A DNA stretch of 40,638 bases from Ktedonobacteraceae bacterium (lineage in GTDB: Bacteria > Chloroflexota > Ktedonobacteria > Ktedonobacterales > Ktedonobacteraceae): positions 1-40,638 of the forward strand of contig JAFAXQ010000001.1 in assembly GCA_019240835.1 (NCBI GenBank), in the 5' to 3' direction. The translations under genes and the position numbers were made by a program. Positions 1 through 10,060 of this stretch are shown one piece after another (positions within the stretch are counted from its first letter, which is position 1; each line of letters opens with the position of its first letter). Below the pieces are notes generated by a model that saw only the letters and a program-made list of their open reading frames with translations, ran no database searches and was not told where the DNA came from.

Positions 1-390
1 TCTTGTAGTACGTGCTGCTGGCTTTACCGCTGGTACAACTCCGACGAAAGGAACTGTGAAAGTAGAGCGCAGAGTAGCAAGGGCAGCTTGCGACGCAGTG
101 TTACAAGCAACAACAATCAGCTTGACACCTTGCTCGATCAAAAAACGATTCGCTTGAACCGCTAATTGACTGATCTCGCTGTCACTGCGTGTCCCGTAAG
201 GGCAGTGCGCTGTGTCACCGAGATAGATGTAGTGCTCGTGTGGGAGTTCTTGGCGCAGGGCCGACAGGATCGTTAGACCGCCTGCCCCTGAATCGAACAC
301 CCCTATAGCTGCTTCAGCCTTTGTGCTCAACGTACTCTTCTCAGCGTCGAAAGCATGCCTCCTGCGTGCGCTGTCATGCGCAGGAGGCAT
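1..390 (-). CDS. murI: Glutamate racemase, 3'-truncated by window edge
   Basis: Converts L-glutamate to D-glutamate for peptidoglycan precursors in the cytoplasm. The reverse-strand translation shows the racemase signatures in order: GVFDSGAGGL with the catalytic-region Asp-Ser, GDTAHCPYG, and the first catalytic cysteine in VVACNTAS, followed by PFVGVVPA. The second half, with the second catalytic Cys, lies outside the window. The start is uncertain. ATG at 390 gives a 28-residue leader before GVFDSG and overlaps a 12-bp hairpin. TTG at 330 gives a leader nearer the family norm. Neither has a strong ribosome-binding site. The gene follows the mutase gene by 54 bases in the same direction and may be co-transcribed. 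Identity is secure; the start is not. Confidence 0.9.
   Translation of the reverse strand, partial: MPPAHDSARRRHAFDAEKSTLSTKAEAAIGVFDSGAGGLTILSALRQELPHEHYIYLGDTAHCPYGTRSDSEISQLAVQANRFLIEQGVKLIVVACNTASQAALATLRSTFTVPFVGVVPAVKPAARTTR
355..390 (-). promoter_or_regulatory. Perfect 12-bp hairpin at the head of murI
   Basis: Arms at 355-366 and 379-390 are perfect inverted repeats around a 12-base loop. Read on the minus strand the 5' arm contains CCTCCT (anti-Shine-Dalgarno-like) and the 3' arm contains AGGAGG, so the hairpin would bury a ribosome-binding-site sequence. There is no T run, so it is not a plain terminator. A role in translational control of murI is an inference. Confidence 0.5.
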
Positions 391-444
391 ACCTCGTGCC
401 TCAGCAGTCTCACTTGAACTCAAGTATTGCATAGTATTATTGGT

Positions 445-2103
445 TTACTCCACATTACGAAATTCGCGTTGTTCGCCAAATACCTCGCGCATGGCGTCGC
501 TGATCTCGCCAAGCGTGGCATAGGCTTCAACTGCATCTATGATCAATGGTACCAGATTAGTCGTGCCCTCGGCTCCCAGTTTAAGAGACTGCAGTTTCTG
601 TTGTACTAGTTCATTGCTGCGTCGTCGGCGTAGGGCAGCAAGCTTTTCTGACTGTCGCCTGCCTACTTCGGGGTCGACGCGCATCAAGGGTGGTCGCACT
701 TCCTCCTCCTGCACGAAGCGGTTCACTCCCACCACGACGGCACGCTGCTGCTCTAGCGCAAGCTGATAATTGTAAGCTGCCTTCTCAATCTCCGCTTGTA
801 TAAAACCGTGCTCAATTGCTCGCACACTGCCACCCAACGTATCGATCTGGTGGATATAGTCCCAGGCTTGTTTCTCTATCTCGTCTGTGAGCCACTCTAT
901 ATAATACGAACCTGCTAATGGATCAACCACCTCGGCAACGCCAGTCTCGTAAGCGAGAATTTGCTGTGTACGTAGTGCTACGCGGGCGGTGTCCTTGGTT
1001 GGCAGAGAGAGCGCCTCGTCCTTGGCGTTAGTGTGCAGGGATTGCGTGCCCCCCAGTACAGCAGCTAGGGCCTGGTATGCGGTGCGCACGATATTGTTAT
1101 CGAGTTGTTGTGCAGTTAGTGTCGAACCTGCTGTTTGCGTATGGAAGCGCAACATCATCGAGCGCGGATCTTTGCTCTGGAAGCGATCACACATGATTCT
1201 GGCCCACATACGCCGCGCTGCCCGAAACTTGGCCACCTCTTCCAGTAGGTTGTTGTGACTGTTGAAGAAAAAAGAGAGCTGGCCCGCAAAGCGGTCTACA
1301 TGCAAGCCAGCGTTCACTGCTGCTTGCACGTAGCTGATGGCGTTAGAGAGTGTAAAGGCCACCTCCTGCACCGCACTTGAGCCAGCCTCACGGATATGGT
1401 AACCGCTAATGCTGATAGTATTCCAGCGCGGCATGTTCTCAGCACAATAGCGGAGGATATCGGTGATGATACGCATCGAGTGTCGCGGCGGGTAGATATA
1501 GGTGCCGCGTGCAATGTATTCTTTTAGAACGTCGTTCTGTACTGTGCCGCACAGTTTGTGTATCGCAACACCTTGCTTTTTGCTGACGGCGATGTAGAGA
1601 GCAAGTAGGATACTCGCTGTGGCGTTGATAGTCATTGAAGTGCTGATGCGGTCGAGCGGTAGCCCATGCAGCAACGTTTCCATATCCTCCAAGCTGGAAA
1701 TCGAAACACCGACTTTGCCTACCTCACCGTTTGCGAGTGGATGGTCAGCATCATAGCCCATCTGTGTTGGTAGATCGAAAGCCACCGAGAGTCCGGTAGT
1801 GCCCTGAGAAAGTAGGAAGTGATAACGCTTGTTCGACTCTTCCGCCGTGGCAAAACCAGCATATTGGCGCATCGTCCACAGCCGTGAGCGGTACATGCCA
1901 GGATGAATACCACGCGTGAACGGAAACTCGCCCGGATAGCCGAGTTGTCTATGAGCATCGTAATCGTGCATATCCTCTTCTGTTATCAGGTCTGGAACTT
2001 CAATGTCCGAACTGGTTACGTGTCGCTCTTGAACTTTCTGGTGAGCACTGCGTGCTGTCGCCTCACGCCATTGCTGGACGTTCTTGCTTGTATGCGGATC
2101 CAC
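445..2103 (-). CDS. Methylmalonyl-CoA mutase large (catalytic) subunit
   Basis: Adenosylcobalamin-dependent isomerase acting between (R)-methylmalonyl-CoA and succinyl-CoA, in propionate, odd-chain and branched-chain carbon use. The 552-residue protein contains the substrate-barrel motifs [40 protein letters not shown] and SGYHIREAG with the conserved His. It stops after the barrel and has no cobalamin-binding DxHxxG domain, so it is the split form whose B12-binding chain is encoded elsewhere. Translation probably starts at GTG 2103, with AGAAGGGA nine bases upstream. It lies 61 bases downstream of a biotin carrier protein, which fits the propionyl-CoA carboxylase to methylmalonyl-CoA route. 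An isobutyryl-CoA or ethylmalonyl-type mutase cannot be excluded from sequence reading alone. Confidence 0.92.
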   Translation of the reverse strand: MDPHTSKNVQQWREATARSAHQKVQERHVTSSDIEVPDLITEEDMHDYDAHRQLGYPGEFPFTRGIHPGMYRSRLWTMRQYAGFATAEESNKRYHFLLSQGTTGLSVAFDLPTQMGYDADHPLANGEVGKVGVSISSLEDMETLLHGLPLDRISTSMTINATASILLALYIAVSKKQGVAIHKLCGTVQNDVLKEYIARGTYIYPPRHSMRIITDILRYCAENMPRWNTISISGYHIREAGSSAVQEVAFTLSNAISYVQAAVNAGLHVDRFAGQLSFFFNSHNNLLEEVAKFRAARRMWARIMCDRFQSKDPRSMMLRFHTQTAGSTLTAQQLDNNIVRTAYQALAAVLGGTQSLHTNAKDEALSLPTKDTARVALRTQQILAYETGVAEVVDPLAGSYYIEWLTDEIEKQAWDYIHQIDTLGGSVRAIEHGFIQAEIEKAAYNYQLALEQQRAVVVGVNRFVQEEEVRPPLMRVDPEVGRRQSEKLAALRRRRSNELVQQKLQSLKLGAEGTTNLVPLIIDAVEAYATLGEISDAMREVFGEQREFRNVE

Positions 2104-2164
2104 GAGTCGTAATCCCTTCTTTGCCTACCATTGCCATTATAACATATGGACCGGTCCTATTCAT

Positions 2165-2701
2165 TCACGCGCCCCGCGTCACCACCACTAGCAGATCTCC
2201 CTCGTCTACTGTCTGCCCTTTAGTCACACGAATCTCTTTTATCGTTCCCGCAATCGGCGAAGAGAGATCATTTTCCATTTTCATCGCTTCGAGGACGACC
2301 AAAGTTTGACCTGCGATGGCGGTAGCTCCTTGCTCCACGGGAACATCTATGACCAAGCCAGGCATGGGAGCGTACACGACTGCTTCATCCGTGCTGGACC
2401 CCGACTTGACCAACTCTGTCAGTAGTTTGCTGCGTTCGTCTTCGACCTTGACCTCGAAGCGCTGCCCGCCAAAGGAAATCTCGTAGGTCTCCTTTTCAAC
2501 AGACTTGTTGATGAAGATGTCGTACGAAGTGCCAGCGATGAGAAGGCTATAGTGGCCTGCACCTCCATTTCCTGCTACTGGGACAATTTCTCGCCAATCA
2601 ATCATGTATGTTGTATCATCTAACGTAATGCTCTGCTTCTGTTTATCTTCATGAACGTCAACGCGGTATGTCTGGTTGCCGACAACTACGATATAAAACA
2701 T
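2165..2701 (-). CDS. Biotin carboxyl carrier protein of an acyl-CoA carboxylase
   Basis: Carries carboxybiotin between the carboxylase and carboxyltransferase sites of an acetyl/propionyl-CoA carboxylase-type enzyme. The C-terminal part (about residues 110-178) is a lipoyl/biotinyl domain with the biotinylation motif LEAMKMEND and the usual flanks APMPGLV and SPIAGTIKEI. The N-terminal 100 residues are beta-rich, as in the linker domain of free-standing carriers. ATG 2701 is preferred over GTG 2707 because AGGAAGG lies nine bases before it. It is the first gene of a run with the methylmalonyl-CoA mutase gene, supporting a propionyl-CoA carboxylase role. No carboxylase or carboxyltransferase chain is in the window. 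Confidence 0.9.
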   Translation of the reverse strand: MFYIVVVGNQTYRVDVHEDKQKQSITLDDTTYMIDWREIVPVAGNGGAGHYSLLIAGTSYDIFINKSVEKETYEISFGGQRFEVKVEDERSKLLTELVKSGSSTDEAVVYAPMPGLVIDVPVEQGATAIAGQTLVVLEAMKMENDLSSPIAGTIKEIRVTKGQTVDEGDLLVVVTRGA

Positions 2702-2770
2702 CCTCACTGCCTTCCTAATAGAGCACCTATAGAAAGCATTCTACATCATCAGGGGCGCAGGGGCAGCTAT

Positions 2771-2815
2771 TTCTAACATTCCTCTAACACTTCTCCTATA
2801 CGCTTCTAACATTCC
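2771..2815. repeat. Three helically phased CTAACAYTYC direct repeats
   Basis: Copies start at 2773 (CTAACATTCC), 2784 (CTAACACTTC) and 2806 (CTAACATTCC), so spacings are 11 and 22 bases, about one and two DNA turns. They lie in the divergent gap between the biotin carrier gene and the Cys-rich/groES/groEL genes. No CIRCE element (TTAGCACTC-N9-GAGTGCTAA) was seen, so these repeats are the best visible candidate operator for either direction. Confidence 0.45.
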
Positions 2816-2875
2816 TTATGGCATACTGTTGGTACAGAAGCCGAGCATCTAATAGGCAGCTTGAGGCAAGAGACA

Positions 2876-3106
2876 ATGTATGCAGAGGGCAACAACTTAG
2901 AAAGCAAAGAGAGCAAGAGCATCCAGAAGAAGCCGTTGCGTTGCGCGAACTGCGATATCGAGATACTCTGGTCTGTGACGATGGTGCAGGAACAGGCGTA
3001 TTGCTGTACCGGATGTGCTGCTGGTGGCCCTTGTAGCTGTGACTATTCTCAGTATCGCTCGGTTACTATTTCCGGCGTTATTCACTATGATGTCGAAGGC
3101 GAATAA
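2876..3106 (+). CDS. Small Cys-rich metal-binding protein upstream of groES
   Basis: A 76-residue protein with seven cysteines. A CxxC pair (CANC) is followed about 20 residues later by a compact cluster, YCCTGCAAGGPCSCDY. This arrangement suggests a zinc or other metal site of the zinc-ribbon or metallothionein type. There is no signal peptide or membrane segment, so it is probably cytoplasmic. ATG 2876 is chosen because GAGGCAAGAGAC precedes it at suitable spacing; an in-frame TTG at 2861 is possible. It ends 45 bases before groES in the same direction and may be part of the chaperonin transcript. Function is unknown; similar short Cys-rich proteins are widespread in Gram-positive and Chloroflexi genomes. 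Confidence 0.7.
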   Translation: MYAEGNNLESKESKSIQKKPLRCANCDIEILWSVTMVQEQAYCCTGCAAGGPCSCDYSQYRSVTISGVIHYDVEGE

Positions 3107-3151
3107 CGTGTAAAGACTGTATACACTAAAGGTGAAAAGGAGTACATGTAA

Positions 3152-5094
<1,943 letters not shown>

Positions 5095-5109
5095 TCGCAG
5101 TCTGAGTCC

Positions 5110-5170
5110 AACACTATGAGATCAAAAAATCTCTCGGCATTGCCGAGAGATTTTTTGATCTCATAGTGTT
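5110..5170. terminator. 61-bp palindrome, bidirectional terminator
   Basis: Arms of 30 bases (5110-5139 and 5141-5170) are perfect complements around a single central base. The inner stem TCTCTCGGCA/TGCCGAGAGA is flanked by A6 and T6 tracts, giving an intrinsic terminator in both directions. It lies between groEL (plus) and the convergent zinc-ribbon membrane protein gene (minus) and could serve both. Confidence 0.85.
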
Positions 5171-5178
5171 TTATGAGT

Positions 5179-6147
5179 TCACGACAGGAAGCGCAATGAG
5201 CCAAGTATAGGATTGATATACTTATGCAACGCTTCGTTGTAGTAGAGGTCAGGCATGGAGGCAATGATATTATAGTACCTTTTATTATGTTGCACTGAGA
5301 GCGTTGCAAAGTGCAACTTGCTTCCGTTGCTATCTACAAGGATTCCATCCTGCTCTACCCACTTGACGCCACCGACCAGGGGTTGGTCGGCAGGCGCAGG
5401 TACTGCTTGGATGTCTTTCACATTGGTACCAAGGCGTGAGACGAGATCCTGGTTAATCTGGTCTGGGCTTTGAATGCTGGATGAAGTGCTCTGGGAGAAA
5501 CGTCGGACAATGAAGATGATACCTAGTTGCTGGCTGGGATGGACACTGAGAGATGTGACGTCGGTTGACTTTTGTGGTGCATCAGCCATCCAGTCCGTTG
5601 GATACTTAAAAGAGACATTCACGTCAACATTGCTGGTCTGCCGAAAGGCCGTGGGTGTGGGCAGTTGATCAGTCTGTGCAGAAGGTGTAGCCGTCACTAT
5701 CGTAGCGGGTGTTCGTGACGTTGGTGCTGGCTGTCCAACAGGGTTTGTAGTCCCCAGTTGACCTTGTGCGTAGAGTGTTCCCAGCGTAAATAGCGCTCCT
5801 AGAACTGGCGTAAGTACAACCAAGAAGGCGATAAGCATTGCTCCACGTATCGAAGGTTTGTAGCGCTCTACCTTTGCCTTGGTCTCGGTTGTAGTTACTT
5901 GAGGAGAAGGCCGACTGGACGGTCGTTCTTGTGGAATCGTGCTAGGCCAGGGAGGGGCTCCCGCTGGCAAGTATGAGAACATAGGCTGTGCTACGTTTGT
6001 GCCTTGTGAGGCAGGTGGGAGTTGAAGGTTTGCTGGTGTCTGCAGGTGTGCTACTGGAGTTGCTACGCTCTGATAAACAGGTGTGCCACACTGGGGACAG
6101 AACGTGGCCGCGTTTTGCATTTCAGCTTGACATTGAGAACAGTTCAT
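5179..6147 (-). CDS. Zinc-ribbon, single-helix membrane protein with PsbP-like domain
   Basis: A 322-residue protein of unknown role. Residues 1-21 form a zinc ribbon (C3, C6, C17, C20). A Pro/Thr/Gln-rich linker follows, then a membrane helix at about 103-127 (AMLIAFLVVLTPVLGALF). A Thr/Pro-rich spacer leads to a C-terminal domain beginning VSFKYPTDWM, which resembles the PsbP/DcrB-like fold of extracytoplasmic lipoproteins. The zinc ribbon would be cytoplasmic and the C-terminal domain outside. It has the same overall plan as the protein at 27112. It stands alone on the minus strand, convergent with groEL. Function is not assigned. Confidence 0.8.
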   Translation of the reverse strand: MNCSQCQAEMQNAATFCPQCGTPVYQSVATPVAHLQTPANLQLPPASQGTNVAQPMFSYLPAGAPPWPSTIPQERPSSRPSPQVTTTETKAKVERYKPSIRGAMLIAFLVVLTPVLGALFTLGTLYAQGQLGTTNPVGQPAPTSRTPATIVTATPSAQTDQLPTPTAFRQTSNVDVNVSFKYPTDWMADAPQKSTDVTSLSVHPSQQLGIIFIVRRFSQSTSSSIQSPDQINQDLVSRLGTNVKDIQAVPAPADQPLVGGVKWVEQDGILVDSNGSKLHFATLSVQHNKRYYNIIASMPDLYYNEALHKYINPILGSLRFLS

Positions 6148-6290
6148 GAGTCACTTCCCTACTTGTTGGATGTCTTAATCAAATGGCAATCAAAGCGTAC
6201 TACTCCATTATGTTGCTCAGTGAGAGCAATACATAGTTATGATTGAACTATAGATAATTACAAGAAAAATGTCAACCTCTTTAAGCAGAG

Positions 6291-6309
6291 CTTTTGGGAG
6301 TCCCAAAAG
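6291..6309 (-). terminator. Short inverted repeat downstream of the glycosyltransferase gene
   Basis: CTTTTGGGA and TCCCAAAAG form 9-bp arms around one base, 20 bases after the stop of the minus-strand glycosyltransferase gene. No T run follows on the minus strand, so termination is only a possibility. Confidence 0.35.
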
Positions 6310-6328
6310 AGGGATAGCGTTTTGTAGC

Positions 6329-7078
6329 TTAATGGCTCATTTCTGATGCCTGTACTTCGGGATCTTGAGTGGGGAGGGGAGGTTGAAATGGCTTGCTGAA
6401 GCGTCGGCGCAGTAACATAGCTAAAGCAGGCCAGCCATCTTTCCAGGGTGAAAGTTTCTTTTCTTTACGTGGCTTGTAGCTGATTGGCACCTCGAATATG
6501 GTAAAGTTGGCTTGTAGTATACAAGAGGTAATCTCAGGTTCGATCTCGAAGCGGTGGCCTGTCATTGGCAGAGTTCGTGCAACGCTGCTAGGTATCAATT
6601 TGTAGCACGTCTCCATGTCATGGATGCGACTGCCAAAGAGCATATTAGTGACTGCCGTTAGAAAGCGATTACCCCAGCGGACAGCAAAGTGCTGTGCTGA
6701 GAGGTCGCGGTAACCGTAGACTGCGGCTCTGCTATGACCCAATGCAGTTACCTCTTGCCACTTACGCACCAGAGTGGGCAGATCCTGTGGGTCGTACTCC
6801 ATATCTGCGTCTTGCACTGTCACTAGATCACCGCTTATCAGGCCGAAGCCAGTGCGCAAGCTGGCCCCTTTACCTTGATTGTATTCATGACGCACAAAAC
6901 GGAAGCTGTTGAACGGCTCCTGTTGTCGCAATTGCTGCAGAATCTGCCATGTACTATCGCTGGAGGCATCATCCACGACAATAACCTCAAGTTCAAGCGA
7001 GACTCGTGCGAGGCTCGTGAGCACCTGAACTATCGTTTTCTCTTCATTGTATACTGGAACAACCACCGAAATGCGCAT
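6329..7078 (-). CDS. Family 2 glycosyltransferase, polyprenyl-phosphate type
   Basis: Probably transfers a sugar from a nucleotide donor to polyprenyl phosphate or another acceptor at the inner face of the membrane. The 249-residue GT-A fold protein has SVVVPVYNEEKTI at the N-terminus, VIVVDDASSDSTW, NQGKGASLRTGF and the metal-binding DAD in QDADMEYDPQDL. These match the dolichyl-phosphate mannosyltransferase/GtrB branch. There is no C-terminal membrane segment; the end is Lys/Pro-rich and polar. The ATG at 7078 fits the family N-terminus. It lies 65 bases downstream of the J-domain gene on the same strand. Donor and acceptor cannot be read from the sequence. Confidence 0.88.
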   Translation of the reverse strand: MRISVVVPVYNEEKTIVQVLTSLARVSLELEVIVVDDASSDSTWQILQQLRQQEPFNSFRFVRHEYNQGKGASLRTGFGLISGDLVTVQDADMEYDPQDLPTLVRKWQEVTALGHSRAAVYGYRDLSAQHFAVRWGNRFLTAVTNMLFGSRIHDMETCYKLIPSSVARTLPMTGHRFEIEPEITSCILQANFTIFEVPISYKPRKEKKLSPWKDGWPALAMLLRRRFSKPFQPPLPTQDPEVQASEMSH

Positions 7079-7143
7079 GACATACTACCTCATTTCACTC
7101 AAACGAATAGCAGAAAAGAGTGTAACTCCTGTACAAAAGTTGC

Positions 7144-8532
7144 CTATTGCCACACCTGAATAGTTCCATCCGTCAGTGCCACAATGAGTTCTTTGTCGGC
7201 AAAATGCAAAGCACTGACCTGCCAGGGATGGTAGAGCTTTTGTGCAACTTGATTCGTTGCTGCTGACCAGAGGTCTATCACTCCCTCGTTCACTTCGCTA
7301 TCTTCGCGTGCAACCGCTACCCATTGACCATCAGGCGATATGGCCATTCTCGAACTACCACCCATTGTGCCACTAAGCAGCTCACTGTAGGTGCCTGTAG
7401 CGGTATCACACAGCAATATTTTTTGTCCGCCGTGAACCAAGGCGAGCATTCTAGCATTTGTTGTGACCGCATATGGTGGAGCACAATCGGCGCAGCAGCC
7501 AACCACAATAGAGGCGACGATATGGGGGCGTATCTTTTTGCTCAAGGGTGAACGTGAAGTGAGATCCCAGCAGCGCACGATCGCCATTTCGCGAGGTTCA
7601 TTCTGCATGTGGGCACAGGACAGCGTAAGCAGCGTGCGCGCATCCTGGGCAAGGCTGCGCAGTCGGATAGCCCAGAATTGTCGCTTCTCGATTTCTTCTT
7701 CAGCACAGACTATGGGCACACTCAAGCTCGCATCGAGCGTGCCCATTACGTGGCTTACCACGTCGGTCCCGCGCACTCCCCGCGCACGTGGGGAGTGTGA
7801 ATCGGCAGTGAGCAGAGGTAAGGCTATGGTGATCTGGCGTTTCCCTCCTGGTGCTACGTCAAGTGTTGCATCGAGCGAATAATGGGCGGAAACGGCTCGT
7901 TGCCCCAATTCGTAGCTCCACAGTCGTATCCCACTATGGGCATCCCATACGTGCAAGCCCAATCTGCCCCATCCTGCCAGCATAGCTCCAGCGGGCGAAA
8001 AGCGTAGCTCACGTAGTGACTCGACGGTGAACTGAGGGTGAGTGATGAATTGCACTTGGTTGCGCACTGTGTCATGCACTACTTGCCAGAGTGTTCCCTT
8101 GCCGTCAAGCGAACCAGCAGCAATTAACATGCCCTCTACTGTGCGTGAACTACTCAGGGCAGAGATAACTCCGAGAGCGCTGTGAATAACTGGACCAGCG
8201 CGAAAAGGTCCCTTGGTGCAGAAGATGTTAAGGTCAGAGAAGGCGATATCCTCTGCAGCATCAAATGTATGTGGCTGGGGACGTGGACGAGCCGAGCTTC
8301 CTCTACGCATGTCGATAACGCCCCCAATAACTGCGTCGTAGTGCTGGCGTTTCTCAGCATCGCTCAGGACAGCGTAAGCGCGATTGATACGCTTCATCTC
8401 AAGTGCAGCGTGCGGACCAGCTATATCCGGGTGGTAGCGCCGTGCCATCTGGCGGTATGCGCGTTTTATCGTGTCGCCTTCAGCATCGCTAGGGATGCCA
8501 AGAATGGCATAATAGTTTTCGGGTGTGTCCAT
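7144..8532 (-). CDS. J-domain protein fused to a WD40-like propeller
   Basis: Residues 1-70 form a DnaJ-type J domain: NYYAILGIPSDA, AYRQMARRYHPDIAG with the HPD motif at 33-35, and INRAYAVLSDAEKRQHYDAV. No Gly/Phe region, zinc domain or DnaJ C-terminal domain follows. Instead about 350 residues carry degenerate WD40-like blades, for example SVESLRELRFSPAG-type, ISPDGQWVAVA and a final GTIQVWQ. The HPD predicts stimulation of an Hsp70 ATPase, and the propeller could bind a partner. ATG 8532 (MDTPENYY) is used; TTG 8538 is just upstream. No dnaK or grpE is near. The fusion is unusual for a bacterial J protein. Confidence 0.85.
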   Translation of the reverse strand: MDTPENYYAILGIPSDAEGDTIKRAYRQMARRYHPDIAGPHAALEMKRINRAYAVLSDAEKRQHYDAVIGGVIDMRRGSSARPRPQPHTFDAAEDIAFSDLNIFCTKGPFRAGPVIHSALGVISALSSSRTVEGMLIAAGSLDGKGTLWQVVHDTVRNQVQFITHPQFTVESLRELRFSPAGAMLAGWGRLGLHVWDAHSGIRLWSYELGQRAVSAHYSLDATLDVAPGGKRQITIALPLLTADSHSPRARGVRGTDVVSHVMGTLDASLSVPIVCAEEEIEKRQFWAIRLRSLAQDARTLLTLSCAHMQNEPREMAIVRCWDLTSRSPLSKKIRPHIVASIVVGCCADCAPPYAVTTNARMLALVHGGQKILLCDTATGTYSELLSGTMGGSSRMAISPDGQWVAVAREDSEVNEGVIDLWSAATNQVAQKLYHPWQVSALHFADKELIVALTDGTIQVWQ

Positions 8533-8601
8533 ATGCAATTATATCCAAAGTGAGACGAGATAGCCAACCTCAAGAGACCGCCATGCTCACTGGACAAACA
8601 C

Positions 8602-9393
8602 TCATTCGTGTTTGTCTTGTAGCTGCTTTTCTTTAGCTCTGAGGCATTGCTGGAACGTTCTAATGAAGGTTGATGCTCCTGGGCGTCTTAGATCGAGCAT
8701 AAAGGCTGTTTCTGCTATGTCGTAACGTGCTGCAAAGTAGAGCTTCTGTATGAGGATGTCCCCTTCGGGGCTCACTGACTGTGCATAGATTTTGTCAATG
8801 TGGCGTTCTGGATAGTGTTCACACCAAAAAGTGAGTAAACTTCTCAGTACTTTACCGAGTTGCTCAGGATGTTCTGGGTGTGCTACAGCACTTTCTACCA
8901 GAAGTGTGTAGGCTCCTGGCCTGTTGTACTCCTCAATCTCATCTGCTTGTATGTCCATTTCTGATCTTTCCCCCTTGAGCACTTTCATGATTACGCTTTC
9001 TGACAGAGGGAGCATTGCCACATAGGCAAGTGCTGTTCTTCTATCAGTTGTATCAAATGCTGCAAGGGAGATATACGGGTTTTTCCTCACCCAAGAGAGG
9101 TAGTGGTTAATATCGGCAATAACGGCCTCTTGGTAGACGAGGAAGTCTAATGCCACGGTAGCAGGTACGTCTGATGGCTTGACCCAATCTATGACTGTTT
9201 GTGGTGAGTCATCTATACCTAGCTCTTCTTTTACCCTCATTATGTCAGCAAGGCTATAAAGGCTTTTTCTTTCGCTTTCTCCTTCTTTGACTCTAATGCT
9301 TTTTGCTTTGGCATAGTAGAAGAACTTTCCTTTGTCCATCTTTAAGAGTTTCTGGCCTTCGCTTGATTTAATCCATTCGGTGTTTCTTGCCAT
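8602..9393 (-). CDS. Unidentified protein with possible N-terminal DNA-binding segment
   Basis: A 263-residue protein I do not recognise by family. The N-terminal 60 residues (KLLKMDKGKFFYYAKAKSI, then SLYSLADIMRVKEEL) look like a MerR- or excisionase-like winged helix. The rest, with INHYLSWVRKNPYISLAAFD and TALAYVAMLPLS, has the pattern of a GNAT-type acetyltransferase-like fold, which is an inference. An upstream ATG at 9456 lies before the predicted transcription start, so ATG 9393, with AAAGGTCAAG in front, is chosen. Its gap is very AT-rich compared with neighbouring genes, hinting at acquisition. It lies immediately beside the IS element. Confidence 0.65.
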   Translation of the reverse strand: MARNTEWIKSSEGQKLLKMDKGKFFYYAKAKSIRVKEGESERKSLYSLADIMRVKEELGIDDSPQTVIDWVKPSDVPATVALDFLVYQEAVIADINHYLSWVRKNPYISLAAFDTTDRRTALAYVAMLPLSESVIMKVLKGERSEMDIQADEIEEYNRPGAYTLLVESAVAHPEHPEQLGKVLRSLLTFWCEHYPERHIDKIYAQSVSPEGDILIQKLYFAARYDIAETAFMLDLRRPGASTFIRTFQQCLRAKEKQLQDKHE

Positions 9394-9435
9394 CTTGACC
9401 TTTTTTTTTCTGCATGATCTTATTTGACCTTCTTT

Positions 9436-9464
9436 ATTATACGATAAGATATTCATATTGTTAA
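9436..9464 (-). promoter_or_regulatory. Promoter for the minus-strand gene at 9393
   Basis: On the minus strand, TTAACA (9464-9459), a 17-base spacer and TATAAT (9441-9436) form a near-consensus promoter. The predicted transcript start near 9429 rules out the in-frame ATG at 9456 and supports ATG 9393. Confidence 0.75.
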
Positions 9465-9720
9465 GTATTGACTTTTACTAACTTATTAGGTAAAATATAG
9501 ATTAGTTACTAGTTTGTATTAGTTTTTTGTAAGTCATACAACACCATAACCTTTTTGAACAGCTGAGTAGTAGCAAGAGTTGTTGTAACGTGCTTATGAG
9601 GCGTTCGTCGCACCCCATAAGCAGAAAGAGTCTAGCTAGTTAAACGCAGCCTAGGCTCTCAAGCGGGATGATACCTGGCTGAGAGTCGAGCTGTCAAGCA
9701 CACACAAGGAGCTATCACCA
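9465..9720. other. AT-rich gap and presumed left end of the IS element
   Basis: The first 75 bases are very AT-rich with repeated TTAG/CTAA words. From 9592 to 9622 an imperfect hairpin (GCTTATG...CATAAGC arms) has the size and position expected of an IS200/IS605 left-end hairpin. From about 9656 a second weak stem (CTCTCA...TGAGAG) precedes the small ORF. The exact element boundary cannot be fixed without an empty-site comparison. Confidence 0.4.
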
Positions 9721-10032
9721 ATGAGTGACCACAGGCACGTTCCACCACCCACTGTCCCTGTCCTCTCCGCCCTTTTAGCGCATGCCGAGGTGCAAGCAGG
9801 GCTGCGGAGTGGGCAAGAAGCCTTTCAAGACGGCTTGTTTGACCAAGATCATGAGCACGCCTGGACCGAGCAGGACATTATCCAGTTTGTGGACAGCGAA
9901 CTCTCAAGCAAGCAGTACCGCCGAGAGCAGCGCATTGACCGAGCGCTGGGCTCTCCCACGCTCTCCTCCCTGCACCGCCTTGGCTTTGTCATCAGTTCCC
10001 TGAGTCAGACCCTTGCCGCACAAGCTCAGTAA
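9721..10032 (+). CDS. Small hypothetical protein carried with tnpB
   Basis: A 103-residue acidic protein of unknown function lying between the left-end hairpin and tnpB. It begins with a Pro-rich stretch, then a predicted helical body with EQDIIQFVDSELSSKQYRRE and a C-terminal LHRLGFVISSLSQTLAAQ. No Cys, membrane segment or recognised motif. AAGGAG sits nine bases before the ATG, and the stop is 28 bases before the tnpB start, so the pair is a short operon. Its position suggests a helper or regulator of TnpB, or a protein that merely travels with it. It is not similar to TnpA. Confidence 0.65.
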   Translation: MSDHRHVPPPTVPVLSALLAHAEVQAGLRSGQEAFQDGLFDQDHEHAWTEQDIIQFVDSELSSKQYRREQRIDRALGSPTLSSLHRLGFVISSLSQTLAAQAQ

Positions 10033-10060
10033 CTCGTTCTCAAGAAAGGAGGCGGTCTCC

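Noticed and set aside
2720..2860. CIRCE heat-shock operator upstream of groES
   Set aside because: No TTAGCACTC-N9-GAGTGCTAA or near match was found on either strand.
6530..6560. tRNA-like GGTTCGA sequence
   Set aside because: It lies inside the glycosyltransferase coding region and no cloverleaf can be formed.
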